A DNA stretch of 64,000 nucleotides from Sweltsa coloradensis (lineage: Eukaryota > Arthropoda > Insecta > Plecoptera > Chloroperlidae): positions 1,736,001 through 1,800,000 of the forward strand of contig JAMZAV010000006.1 in the NCBI GenBank assembly GCA_024449915.1, written 5' to 3'. The notes beneath the pieces were generated by a model. It saw nothing but the letters and a program-made list of their open reading frames with translations, was not told where the DNA came from and searched no databases. Shown in pieces: positions 24,658-35,859 of this stretch (position 1 is its first letter; each line of letters opens with the position of its first letter). Both the position numbers and the translations under genes were made by a program.

Positions 24658-25704
24658 CTAGGCTGCTTCGTAAATGCTTTTTTTAAAGTCGCGTTGATGG
24701 ATGAGCTTTTTTGTTAGTTTTTGCGTAGGATCTCTTTACTGTTGCAAGAGCTTTTTGAACGCAATGTAGGTGATTGTTGTCAAGTTTCTATTGTTACTTG
24801 TTAATTGTTTAAAACAAACATATTTAATAAAATCATTTATTTATTTATTTAAACCTTTATTCTATGAATTCTGGCAAATATTTTCAACTTTTTTTTTCAC
24901 AAAGCAATACATTACCATATCTTAATGTCCCATGTAAAATATGAACGTTGTAGCCCTACCCGTTTGGTCAGAATCGGCCTAAGTGTCACGAAAATATCGC
25001 ACTAAAAATCGAAAAAAATCGTATAAGTTCAATATTCATGAGAAATATTTCTTCGATTGTACCCATAAACGTGGCAGGTCTAAGTTTAGAGATGTAGAAG
25101 GTCCTCTCTAATTTTCATCAAGATCGCATATGCCGTTTTTCCGTTAGACACAAAAAACAGACAAAAAAACACATGAGCTAATTTTTTGAGGGGTCAGTGA
25201 AATTAAATAAATTAATAAATTGTATTTAGAGTCTACCCACTCAGTTATATAACTGATTTTCAGTGGGGGACAGTAAATCAAAGCGACTAAGCCCACCCTG
25301 TAGGCCCCGACGCAATCGACGAGTGAGCGATAACCAACCAAAGATCGATATTTTTAATAGGAAATATAGCAATCAGTGGTATGGACAGTGCGAACACCCG
25401 CGGATCAACGCCAGAATCAACAAGGTTGATTCAGAACAACTCTGAATTTATTATGTGCTTCGTTGCTAGGACGGCTCCAAAGTCACCGTTTACAAACTTC
25501 TAAGACACGAACTGATGGACTTAAGTCCAAATCAGAAGTTAAAAACTTCTGACTTTGGCGGGAATCGAACCCTGAACCTTCTGCATTAGAAGCAGATACG
25601 CTAACACCAAGACAAACGAGCCACACACAAGACCAACGAGCCACACGAAGACCAACGAGCCACACAAACAAGACCAACGAGCCAGTCTTCGCTTCGCTCA
25701 TCCA
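24658..25704 (-). mobile_element. Non-coding Helitron2-like copy (element B)
   Basis: The 5' end at 25704 reads TGGATGAGCGAAGCGAAGAC on the minus strand. The 3' end at 24658 is CTAG followed by TA, preceded by the inverted GCTCATCC and an AACGC...GCATT hairpin with one mismatch. Internal blocks (CCAAACGGGTAGGGCTACAA, AAAATATCGCACTAAAAATC) are shared with element A's leader and with C and H. A SINE (25203-25687) sits just inside the 5' end, so the transposon proper is about 560 bases. Confidence 0.85.
25203..25687 (-). repeat. tRNA-headed SINE S1 nested in element B
   Basis: Read on the minus strand: a tRNA-like head with box-A-like GGCTCGTTTGTCTTGGTG and box-B GGGTTCGATTCCC, a body, and a tail AGTTATATAACTGAGTGG with GTAGACTCTAAATAC and an AT-rich end. 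A 7-base loop between TCTGC and GCAGA marks the anticodon arm. The head start resembles tRNA-Pro (GGCTCGTTGGTC). Upstream the first ~12 bases of the head (GACCAACGAGCC on the + strand) recur four times, at 25611, 25631, 25650 and 25672. The SINE interrupts the transposon between GAAGACT and AATTTCACTG. Confidence 0.8.
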
Positions 25705-27514
25705 ATTAATTTGTTAATCAATTATTTATTATTTTTATTGATATGAACTTTCTTCTTCACAGGCCATCTCCACCAATTACCACGATATTCTTTCTTGCCA
25801 TGTTTTCTGTTTTACCTTATTCTGAGGTGCCTGCGTTTCATTTTTCCATAGGCCTATCAACTTCTATTTTTTACCTTATCTCTTTTCACTCTACGTTAGT
25901 AAATGCAATTTAAATAAAACAGAAATAATACATATAAACTTAAATATGGAGTATCAAAATTAAAAAATAATTAAATTTAAAGATGTAATGATGTGTATTT
26001 GTGACTTTGCTATGAATCGATTTGATTTTTTTTTTTTAAATAAATTCTGTTTGTTCGAAGTTAAATAAGTAACTGCCCACTAGAGACAAACCATTTAAAG
26101 TAAATTCTAGAAGAAAAAACACTGATATAAAATCAGAACCTCAACATTTTACACAACATTTTGATAAATCCATTATACATTTTGCGACATACTGTATAGT
26201 GTATGCTGTTCCGTTTCAGTCATTTTGCAATCCCAGCAGTCGCTCACATGTTTATTTGATGTGTCGGCGGCCATGACAGTTCTGCGGAATGATATCTCCC
26301 TCCCATCTCATTCGACCGCACTGTTTTAATTGGATCTGCACAGTTACCATTGTTTTGCCTCACATTATGAATACTGCTATTACATAATTTGATCGCTTTG
26401 AATGGGCTTCGGCAATATGAGGGTACGTGACTCGACACAAGAACCGCTGCGATATCATCAAAGCAAAATTGTTAATTAGGTTGATACTATTTTCATTGTA
26501 TATGGATATTTAATGGGCAATTACATTTTGGCCACAGGCTATTGTGGAAAATTACGTTTGACGAATTTTGATATAAAAATTAGGATGTTATTGTTGGTGG
26601 ATGTTGATATAACATGATGGAAATGAGTATGATTGTTTGTTGTAGCTTTTCAAACCTCTGCAAGAAATATCATAAACAATTCGTGTTTTTTCGGTATGTG
26701 CAAAACAAAACAGAATGTAACTTTATTTTCGTATTTTCAAAACAGAACACAGAACATCAATTATTACCAATTTTAATGAAATTAGACATTGGTATTAAAC
26801 TAAAACAGATGTGTGGACAAAAATCCTAAACATTGGCTAGTATTGTTACAAATTTGTGAGCATTTACATTTTTTTTTCACCAACAAATAAGTTGTATCAA
26901 TGACGATTACAACATATAAACAACATATTGAACATAAAGCATGATAATTGATATATATTCCTTTGACTACCAACAATTGTTTTACATTACAATCTATTGT
27001 ACAATTTGATGAAAGTTATTCATTAGGCATGTCCAGAATTCGCTGTTCTTTCCAATTGTTTACTGCTTTCAAATATTCAAATATTGCTTATCATTCCTTA
27101 TTTATGTTTGTATTACTACGTTTTGTCATCTACACATTTCTTTACTATTTTACCATCATTTTTATTTATTATGAATGATAAGTGTGAATGCTGCAATTGA
27201 GAAATTCGTTTTATTAAGTTTTGTGATTTATGTTAGTTTCTATACCATTAACCACCTTGAAATGTAACTTTCGCTTGACCCAAAACCAATTAATCAAACA
27301 AAATAATTCTTATTTGTAATTGAAAAAAAAACATATCCAAATATTATTTGAGTTAGTTACATCGTTTAGTGTGCTGTAACACGTAAGTATCTCATCCAAC
27401 TCAGGGCTAGCGTCTTGCATTCATGATTTTATCATTATTACCGATTTGAATTGTTTAACATGTTAGAAATACGATATGATTAAAAACAAGCAAAGATACG
27501 GGAGAACTTTAAAT
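25704..27514. other. No gene seen
   Basis: AT-rich, with short low-complexity frames near 26244-26438 and 26614-27178 that match nothing I know. Confidence 0.5.
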
Positions 27515-27572
27515 AGGGAGCGAAGCTACTTGATCAACACATTGTCGAAGAACACACAGTTAAAATGTAATA

Positions 27573-28365
27573 TGGATGAGCGAAGCGAAGACTTCAATTT
27601 CACTGACCCCCAAAAAATTTAGCTCGGGTGTTTTTTTTTTGTTTTTTTGTTTGTTTGTTTTTTTGTTTGTTTGTTTTTCTGTCTGTTTGTTAACTCTCTA
27701 CCAGGCAAACGGCATATCCGATCTTGATGAAAATTTGACGGGGACCTTCGAAATCTCTGAACTTAGAGGTGTATTGCTTTTGGGTACAATCGTAGAAATA
27801 TTTCTCATGAATATCGTACTTTTACGATTTTTTTCGATTTTTAGTGCGATATTTTCGTGACATTTGGGCCGATTCTGACCAAACGGGTGGGGCTACAACG
27901 TTCATATTATACATGGACATTAAGGTTATGGTGATGTAGTACCTTTTGAAAGAAAAAGTTGAAAAAGTTAGTCGGAATTCATAGAAATAAAGCTTTTAAT
28001 ATAAGTTTTTTTGATTTTTTGCGATATTTTCGTGCCATTTGGGCCAATTCTGACCAAACGGGTGGGGCTTCAACGTTCATATTATACATGGACATTAAGG
28101 TTATGGTGATGAAGTACCTTTTGAAAGAAAAAGTTGACAAAATTACCCAGAATCCATAGAAATAAAGCTTTTAATATAAGTTTTTAACGGTAAATAATAA
28201 CAAATTGACAAGTAACAATAGAAACTTGACAACAATCACCTACAATGCGTGGACAGCAAAACAAAGCAACAAAGCACTCGCAAAAGTAAAGATATCCCAC
28301 GCAGACTAAAAACTTTAAAAAAAAAGCTCATCCATCAACGCGGCGGTACTTTAGCGTTTTCCTAG
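27573..28365 (+). mobile_element. Non-coding Helitron2-like copy (element C)
   Basis: Starts TGGATGAGCGAAGCGAAGAC and ends CCTAG followed by T. The inverted GCTCATCC is at 28326-28333, and the hairpin AACGC-N12-GCGTT follows. An internal block starting GCGATATTTTCGTG is present twice (27845 and 28021, period 176). Poly-T with GTTTGTTTG repeats follows the 5' end. It is inserted inside family X copy 1, so it is younger than that copy. Confidence 0.88.
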
Positions 28366-28384
28366 TATGATGAATTGGAATCTT

Positions 28385-28401
28385 TGGTGGAGGTGCCGGG
28401 T
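28385..28401 (+). promoter_or_regulatory. tRNA-Ala-complementary (PBS-like) motif 3
   Basis: A perfect TGGTGGAGGTGCCGGGT, inside family X copy 1 after the Helitron insertion. Confidence 0.55.
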
Positions 28402-28591
28402 AGGGACATTTATTCCTTTTAAACAATGCTAGCCCTATCCCCTTGACCCACAGGGTCCCCAAAAGTAGTTTCGTCTTTGTTGGAGGAAATGTTTTACACA
28501 AACTCCGCATGTCATTTGGTGATCGAGGTCAATTTTGATCGTGGGACGTGTGATAACCACGGACGGACGGAAAGAAAAGTGTGTCTTCTAA

Positions 28592-30204
28592 ATGTACTTA
28601 TGTTGTATTTAACCTCTATCCTATTCAGTTTAAAAACGGATTTACAAAGGAGGTCTAACATATAAAAATTCAATTACACAAATGCAGACAAAATTATGAT
28701 TTTATTTGGGACCTTCACTTTACCTAATAATATACTTATTTCGAAAGGTTATAAATCTATAATTGTTCTTGTAGACATCGTCTCAAAACCTTCTCAACGT
28801 AGCCGTGTAGCTTTAATATAAAAAGTATTTTGACATTAAGCTGTATCACTTATCGTTTGTTCACTTTGTTGTCTCTTTCCTCCCTCACAGGAATAGAAGT
28901 TGTCGCGCAGTAACTAAATAAGATTCCAACACCTCCTAAATGGATTTCCGTCTACGTCAATTGAACGAACTACTGCACGGATGCAATTGCGTTATTGACA
29001 AAAACGATGAGCAAGCAATCTCTACATTCCTCTTTCGTTTTTCAGAAAGAAAGTTCCTGGTGTTCGGAAAACGATGCTTGAAGCACGTCGTTGCAATACC
29101 AGTCGAAGTAATTACGTTTGGTTATGTTTTGAAGTAGCTCGAAGCTCCTGCAAGTGGCTGTCTTTCCGATTTGCAGAGAGAATCAAATTAATATAGTTAT
29201 TACATTCTTGAAAGTTTTCTAAGACGAGCGTTTTCCCTGTTTTGAAGTTTATATAGTGTGCATTATTCGGAGTTATAAATTATTCGAAGTTATAAATGCT
29301 TTCATAAATGGTTTCGTCTCCATTAAAAATATACAGTGGTCACTAGAATGAGCTGCAAAATTATTATCACACAAACACTCGCAACCGAAGTTTATATTCT
29401 GAAAGTGTCAGTGGGTAGAAATTTGTAGGTAATTTAGTTTAGAAAGTGAATCAACATTTAAAGATATTTTAATGTGGATCGCCCAGAATTATACAATTTG
29501 TTCCACTATTTTTTTTCATTATTCGATCAAATCGAAATTCGTTCAATGTAGGATATTTTACTTTTTTGTATTTTAGTTACATTTTACTCGGCAGTGAGCC
29601 AACATATATAATTTTCAATTACTGTAACTCGTAGATACGAACGATAAATGTCTAATTAGTTTGTTTAAATAATGTAAAATGTGTATGATTTACAGAAATC
29701 AATATTGGATTTTTTTTAAATGTTTCGTTAAACATGTAAGATGTTTTTACATTATTTGTTCTTCCTCTCTAAGGATGAAGAAGACGATTATGTTTAACGA
29801 TGTCGACGGTAACAGTTTTTATAAAATAGTGGCAAGAGCAAACATGCAAGATACACGAGAAGTAATTCGATTCTGAAATAAAACTGGCAGTTTATCGGGA
29901 AAATAAAGCGCTTGTCAGAAACAATACACTGCAGAGTCGTATTGTCTTATGCAATATTATGTCCTCCATTTCAAATCAGTTTTCGTAACTGAATAAATAG
30001 CATTTTCATGAAATATGTAAAAGGAGTGATTTTAAAACGTTGAGACGAGATTCGTCCATGATTCAATAACATATAATTTTTAAAACGCACTATTTTGTGC
30101 AAATTAGTCAAGTTTTTCGAAAGAATTTAAGAGTCAACTAAACCTATTTGAAACTTTTTTTGGAACTATTCCTGCTTCCAGTTTTCATCCGATCGATATG
30201 CTTT
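28592..30204. other. No gene seen
   Basis: The frame at 28940-29137 begins MDFRLRQLNELLHG but has no domain I recognise and no linked exons. Nothing else. Confidence 0.5.
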
Positions 30205-30470
30205 TTTGCATAATTGTCAAGAAAGGATACGGTCACTCTTCTAGTGTAAAACATTACTAAACATTGTTAAGCTTTACGCACAAATAAAATCAGAAATTTA
30301 TTAATTATGATGATTTTACAAAAATCCTCAATCCTAAAAATACATTTCATTTATTGTGTTTTTTGTGATTGTTTAAAAAAACTGTGCCACTATAGAAGAC
30401 TATAAACATGACCATAAGCTATGTGCAAAGTCTGATTACGATCTGATGAGAGTTCCAGAAAAAAATCACT
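30205..30470 (+). repeat. Interspersed repeat family Z, copy 2
   Basis: Collinear with 17140-17425 through GGTCACT, GATGATTTTACAAAAAT, AAACATGACCATAA and ATCTGATGA. Ends not defined. Confidence 0.5.
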
Positions 30471-30660
30471 ACTTGTAGACTCTCAAAAATAAACTTTAAT
30501 AAAACAGGTAAATATTATTTTATAGTAAATTGAACTTTGACCCTTAGGCCTATCTTTTAAGTATTCTAATATTTTGGCTTTCACAGTTTATGATCCTCCA
30601 TTCTTAAATTGGCGTAGATAGACCTTTAATGAACATCTCAATGACTGTGTAATATAATAC

Positions 30661-30692
30661 ATGATAATTAGTCCTTTGGGAGTAATTATCAT
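30661..30692. repeat. Perfect 10-bp inverted repeat
   Basis: ATGATAATTA at 30661-30670 pairs with TAATTATCAT at 30683-30692 across a 12-base loop. No T-run follows, so it is not a terminator-like signal. Function unknown. Confidence 0.5.
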
Positions 30693-30992
30693 AATTAACA
30701 TGGTCACAACTTAAGTGAATGTCCAAGGACTATATTAAGTGGCCCGGCTTCATAGTAGCCACTTACTCTGGACTAAGTACCACTTCATTAACATTCACCA
30801 TTGAGTACTCATGAATATAATCAGTCTAACACAACTATCCGAAAGAAGATCCATAAATGATAATAATCTCGTTTATCTTAGGGCTGTCAAGGATATTGAT
30901 ATTTCGATACGATACCAACATGTGGGATTTTTTTGACTTCGATAATTGGACTTCATATCGAAATATAGAAACTTTGTAGAAAAAAATCCTTA

Positions 30993-31103
30993 TGGTGGAG
31001 GTGCCGTGTAGCCTTATAGTATATTCGACCTAACTTTTACACATGGTGGATGTGCCGGGTTGCCTATAGTAGATTTGACCTAACTTTGGTGGAGGTGCCG
31101 CGT
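30993..31103 (+). repeat. Triple tRNA-Ala-complementary motif in a tandem repeat
   Basis: Three copies of the PBS-like motif start at 30993 (TGGTGGAGGTGCCGTGT), 31044 (TGGTGGATGTGCCGGGT) and 31087 (TGGTGGAGGTGCCGCGT). The spacers share GCCTTATAGTA/GCCTATAGTA and GACCTAACTT, so this is a tandem duplication with periods of 51 and 43 bases. Each copy has one mismatch at a different place from the consensus. Confidence 0.7.
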
Positions 31104-33813
31104 CATCAAGTCAAGTTTTGGTACGTACAGCAGGCCTAGTCTTTATATGCAATTTGTAATCTTTCGTACAAATATTGAAATCTCGCTTTCATGATATCGT
31201 TATCGCAATCTTCGTGTGATATGGGTAATTGAATGATTTGTAATAGCACAGTCCTATAGTTTATTTAAGAGTTCACTTGTCATTAAACGTAATCTGTTAT
31301 TTTAATTATTAATACATTTATATTAGTCTTACGTATCACGCTAACGCGCTTGCGCTAACCTAGACGATGGATTCTGGGGAGTAATATATACGATTGTGAA
31401 TCAACCTTAAATAAAGTAGGACGAACCAACACATTAGGAAAAGGACTGTGCAGGACAGGTAAACTCTCATGCGATTCAAGATTGCCGAGAATCAGGCACT
31501 CGTGTTGCATGTTCTTGCATTTTCTATGATGAGTAGTCTTCTTGAGATATTATATACAATATTTAGTATTTTAAGTAATGAGCGTTCGCATGTTGAAAAC
31601 AAGACGAAGAAAACATCTTCGCAGCTGAGTGTTACGACTTACTCGTCCACATCAAGTCGACGTCTTTCATCCGCGAAATATTGCCACGCCTAGTTAGTAA
31701 AAACACGAGCGAGAGCGACAAAGAAATGCTAACGACTGTCGTGCAGGATATGCGGCGGGCGATTGTATCAGAATGACAACATCAATCATCTCACAGCCAG
31801 CAAAGAGAGACAAGTTCGGCAACATTGTTCTTGAATAAACGATGTCTTTTCCGCCCCCGCCTCTCTCCTTTCTCTCGAACCCTTCATCAAGGTTCATGAG
31901 GCTAACCGTACGGCTGACATAAACAAGTTTATTAGCCATATGTCGTCTGTTCAAGGAGAAATATACATTGGCGTATTAGTTAGTGTTACTATGTGAGACT
32001 TCAACTTTCTTTCCTCCATTTCAGATCTGATTTCTTCTCCAAAAAAAAAATACACAGGAATAATTGACTTATTTCCAACTGCATTCATTGGTATTTTTAC
32101 GCCGACATCTAGGATTAGTTAACTGTTTTGTGTCGAGGTTGCAATTCTATATTTAATAGGCCTACATATTTTATATTTCGTTTTTCTTTAATAACAAACA
32201 ATATAATTTATTTGTAGAAGTAAAGTTATGACAAAGGTTTGTAGTTTAGATTTAGAAACAGGGTTGATATTTACATCTGGAAATAATAACAGTAAACTGC
32301 CTATTAATATTTGCGTTCTCACTTCAATATAAACAAGTACAAGAAATACTCAATATTCCGGATTGAAAAGTACACAATTATAATTATTATCTAGTTTGAA
32401 AGTAATGCTAAAGACGAGAGTCGGCACATTTCCAATATTACTTACGCGAACATTGCAAGTTGTAACCTGGAATTTATCCTCCAACATAGAAATATTTTCT
32501 TGGCTATACTAAAAATTAAATTAAATTTAAAATAATACTAAAATTATTCATACACAATGTAGGCAATGTGATGAAATTTTTAGGTATCGAGTCCATCAAA
32601 CATAAATATGTTATTTTAATCACATGAGCAATAGCATTGTTAATCGCGATAAAAACTTATTTGTGACTGTATTTCAAGTAAAAGTCTGAACCTTTTACGC
32701 TTCGGGTTCGGTTTATAGTTCCAGGAATAAAGTTTATCGAATTCTTCTTATTCCGTTTAAAAAATAGAGACGGTAAGCCCAAATACCGATCCATCGTTGT
32801 CTAGATTTTGACAGACGGTATCAATCCATTCCCTACAAACACGTAATTTTTCCATTTTCACCTTCCTAGAAACCTTTTTGTTACGTATTTACCCAAGTAA
32901 TAAACTTCTATCCGGACTCGAGTGACTTATGCCCAAGTCTAAGTAGAAGGCCCTGTACAATAATTAACACGCCGAAGACGCAAGAAATCTATTGATAGGG
33001 TAACTCATCCATCATCCGCTAGATGGCATCAGAGTCGAGACTTGTGACGTCAGGCGTCTGAACCAATGAGGCGACGACGTCGCAGACGCCACGCCGAATT
33101 AAACACATCAGGCTTAGCTCGACGTTTCGGCGGGGGGGGGGGGGGGGCTCGAGACTCTGTGAGGTATTGAGACGTGTGACATTCAACCCTTATAGAAGAG
33201 TTTCGTTCAAAATTGAAAGGATCGTTATAGTATATAATTCGATTTGATATTAGGTTATTAGAAGATGACGATAGCGATATCTGTTTTTAAAACGTGTGGT
33301 TAGCAGTTGCCAATTTTGAAAATTAATAAAAAGTAATGTTACCATGAATGAGGAAGATAATATAAACACTAAGACCCTGTTTACATTATTAGCGTTTGAC
33401 GCGAGCTGGTAGGTTACGCGGGTAAAATTCTTAGTTGCTACGATGGTTGACTTTTCATTAAGGCAAATTGCTGTTCGCTCAGCCGACTTACACCACAGGT
33501 GTTTGAAAATTTGAACGTATGTCACCAATGTCAAAATATAGGGCTCTGCTGTAACAAATTTACAAATTTTATTTTAAAATCATTTATTAAAAAAAAATGA
33601 ATTAGTTTTCACGAATTTTGATTTCGTAAAAACTCCAAAATTTACTATATTCGTGACTTTTTCTGGCTGATTAAGACAAAATTTTGAAAATCTATGACCG
33701 TAAAGCTGTTTATGTACGCTTTATTGACAATGCAAAATTTCATATACGTCGGATGCATCTTGGCCGAGCGAATAGCTATTTGCTAACTGGCAAATGTGTC
33801 CCATTCTGTTTAT
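31104..33813. other. No gene seen; regulatory-looking patch near 33015-33150
   Basis: Mostly AT-rich. Between 33015 and 33150 the sequence is GC- and CpG-richer and holds CCGCTAGATGGCA (33018-33030, close to the bilaterian CTCF core), a CRE palindrome TGACGTCA at 33045-33052, a CCAAT box near 33062, and a run of 16 G at 33132-33147. No exon downstream is recognisable. Confidence 0.4.
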
Positions 33814-34386
33814 TGAGCGAGCGTAGGGAGCGTCTCCACTTGACTCTTATGGCTCGAATGTCTGTTTTTTTTTTTTTTTTTCTGTTACTGCTTCGATACA
33901 GGTTGCACCGTTTCTCTGATCGACCTGAAATTTTTCACACATGTACATATCACCTAGGCGGGTTGCTGTATAGTTTTTGAACAAAATACGATCGTTGGTT
34001 ATAAAAAATAAAAAATAAAATAAAAAAATAAAAAAAAATAAAATGTTCTGATCGTTATGAAATTTTGCAGGGTCAATAATTACAACATTCTCTCCTATTT
34101 TCCAAATTTTCAGCTAAATCGGTGAAGACATTAAAGACTTATTGGTAATCATAATTCGAAAAATGATGTTAAAAAATGAAGGAGGCAGTGAAGATACAAA
34201 GATACACTTTAGAAGGCATGACGTGAATTAGTACAATGCAAAGATGTTGGAATAGTATATAGTGTACAATGTCAATATCCAGTTAGGCCTACACTGTGTG
34301 GTGGGCCTTATGGTAATGTCGTACTCGGGTCATGTTGCACGTACCGGTGCTCGCTCAACAACGCGTCCAACTGAGCGTTTTCCTAG
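33814..34386 (+). mobile_element. Non-coding Helitron2-like copy, second subfamily (element E)
   Basis: Starts TTGAGCGAGCGTAGGGAGCG and ends TTTTCCTAG followed by T. The inverted GCTCGCTCAA lies about 40 bases inside the 3' end, followed by a hairpin AACGC-N10-GCGTT. Shares TCCACTTGACTCTTATGGCT at the 5' end, TCGACCTGAAATTTT in the body and AACTGAGCGTTTTC at the 3' end with element F (43563-44501). An AT-only A-rich stretch fills 34000-34042. Confidence 0.85.
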
Positions 34387-34390
34387 TAAT

Positions 34391-34983
34391 ACTCCGCATT
34401 GTTGGATGAGCGTAATTGGTGCATTGAGCTGCCATGTGTTATGCGGTTTTTCTGTTGTTCTGTGAAAAAATTATTACTAAGTCGAAGAATTTTGTAAAAT
34501 AAAATAAGATAAAATAAAACAAATAAAAAACTTTATTTTTTTATTTTTTTATAAAGTAATTTAAAAAAAGAAAAAAAACCGTAAAATTGCGATTTTCATA
34601 AGAAATTATTATTCGATTACGCTCAAATGTTACACGAATATATTAATTCATAAAATGAAGGTTCTGTGAAAAAATCATTTAAATCGGATTAAGCATGTAG
34701 GTGGATAAGTCGAAGAAATGTTTTAAAAATCGAAAAAAATCGTAAAATTGCGATTTTCATAAGAAATAATTTTTCGATTGCGCTCAAAAACGTGTCAGTT
34801 CTAAGTTCAGAGATTTCGAAGGCCTCCATAAAATTTCATCGCAATTGGAGTATCGGTTTAGCCGGAATCGTGTTAACAAAGACACAATAATACAAACAAA
34901 AAAAATAGAAAAAAAAACATTCCGGATTTTTTTCTCCAGTGTAGTGAAATGGAATCTTCGCTTCGCTCGCTACGCTCATCCAA
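34391..34983 (-). mobile_element. Non-coding Helitron2-like copy, 3' hairpin lost (element D)
   Basis: The 5' end at 34983 reads TGGATGAGCGTAGCGAGCGA on the minus strand, then GAAGATTCCATTTCACTACA as in element G. The 3' inverted repeat ACGCTCATCCAACAATGCGG is present at 34393-34412, but the GCGTT arm and CTAG are gone. The sequence passes straight into the 3' end of element E, so the two copies meet tail to tail. The body resembles G (AAAATCGCAATTTTACG blocks). Confidence 0.78.
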
Positions 34984-35029
34984 TGAACGGGGTTTAAACT
35001 AAGGGCACAAACACTTCAATAAAACCGTT

Positions 35030-35280
35030 GGGTGAACAAGCTCAATACTCAATGCATGCACCGACAGTGTTGGCTCCAGTACTAAGCGCGCGACTCGGAT
35101 TCGGAAGGTCCTGGTTTCGAATCTTGTAGTGAACGGCAATCCTAACAGAAGGTTTTCCAAGGTTCCGAGGTATTGAGTCCTAGTCCACGGTCCTCCATTC
35201 ACAACTGTCCTATCCTTAACATATACTTAGTTCACCTGAAGAGGGTCATGCTCTTCACCCTATATAAGGTTTATTTCAGT
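35030..35280 (+). repeat. tRNA-headed SINE, second family (S2)
   Basis: A box-A-like TTGGCTCCAGTACTAAGCGC and a box-B-like GGTTTCGAATC about 35 bases later mark a Pol III head at 35069-35140. The body is followed by GAAGAGGGTCATGCTCTTCACC, a self-complementary GAAGAG/CTCTTC hairpin, and the segment closes before element H. Only one copy is seen in the window, so the borders are approximate. Confidence 0.55.
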
Positions 35281-35293
35281 CGGTAAAATTTTG

Positions 35294-35859
35294 TGGATGA
35301 GCGAAACGAAGACTTTAATTTCACTGATCCCCCAAAAAATTAGCTCGGGTGTATTTTGTTTGTTCTGTTTTTTCGCTCTCTACCGGGCAAATGGCAAATG
35401 AGATCTTGATAAAAATTGGGGGGGGGACCTTCGAAATCTCTAAACTTAGACTTGCCACGTTTTTGGGTACAATCGAAGAAATATTTCCCATGAATATCGT
35501 ACTTTTACGATTTTTTTCGATTTTTAGTGCGATATTTTCGTGACATTTGGGTCGATTCTGACCAAACGGGTGGGGCTACAACGTTCATATTTTACATGGA
35601 CATTAAGGTGGTGATGTAGAACCTTTTGAACGAAAAAGTTGGAAAAGTTAGCCAGAATCTATAGAAATAAAGGTTGTAATATAAGTTTTTTGAGGTATAT
35701 AATAACAATTAACAAGTAACAATAGAAACTTGACAACAATCACCTACAATGCGTTCAAAAAGCACTTGAAAAAGTAAAAGATATCCCACGCAAACTAAAA
35801 ACTTACAAAATAGCTCATCCATCAACGCGACTAAAAAAAGCGTTCGCGAAGCGGCCTAG
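35294..35859 (+). mobile_element. Non-coding Helitron2-like copy (element H)
   Basis: Starts TGGATGAGCGAAACGAAGAC and ends GCGGCCTAG followed by T. Has the inverted GCTCATCC at 35814-35821 and a hairpin AACGC...GCGTT, followed by a second palindrome TTCGCGAA. Its 566 bases match C without the 176-bp duplication. It holds a run of G near 35417-35424. Confidence 0.88.

Larger units (their letters stand above)
27515..28591 (+). mobile_element. Family X element, copy 1, split by a Helitron
   Basis: The left end AGGGAGCGAAGCTACTT is followed by ATTGTCGAAGAACACA, as in the X copies at 52715, 57491 and 61220. Element C (27573-28365) interrupts it. The right part resumes with the PBS-like motif at 28385, then CCTTGACC-ACAGGGTC and ACGGACGGA-AGAAAAGTG, as in copy 3. 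The terminal AGCTTCGCTCCC is not preserved on the right. Non-coding. The unbroken TTTTAAACAATGCTAG at 28417-28432 is the empty site for a MITE present in copy 2. Confidence 0.65.

Noticed and set aside
27576..27860. Frame of 94 residues beginning MSEAKTSISLTPKKF, echoed in several other places (24448, 25483, 48563)
   Set aside because: It is the translated 5' end and poly-T stretch of the non-coding Helitron copies; the repeat of similar peptides reflects shared transposon DNA, not a gene family.
28940..29137. Possible small host gene (65 residues)
   Set aside because: The length is within chance expectation, and there is no recognisable domain, signal peptide or linked exon.
33005..33016. 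CTCATCCATCATC as another Helitron 3' end
   Set aside because: Only the inverted-repeat-like bases match; no AACGC/GCGTT hairpin or CTAG follows.
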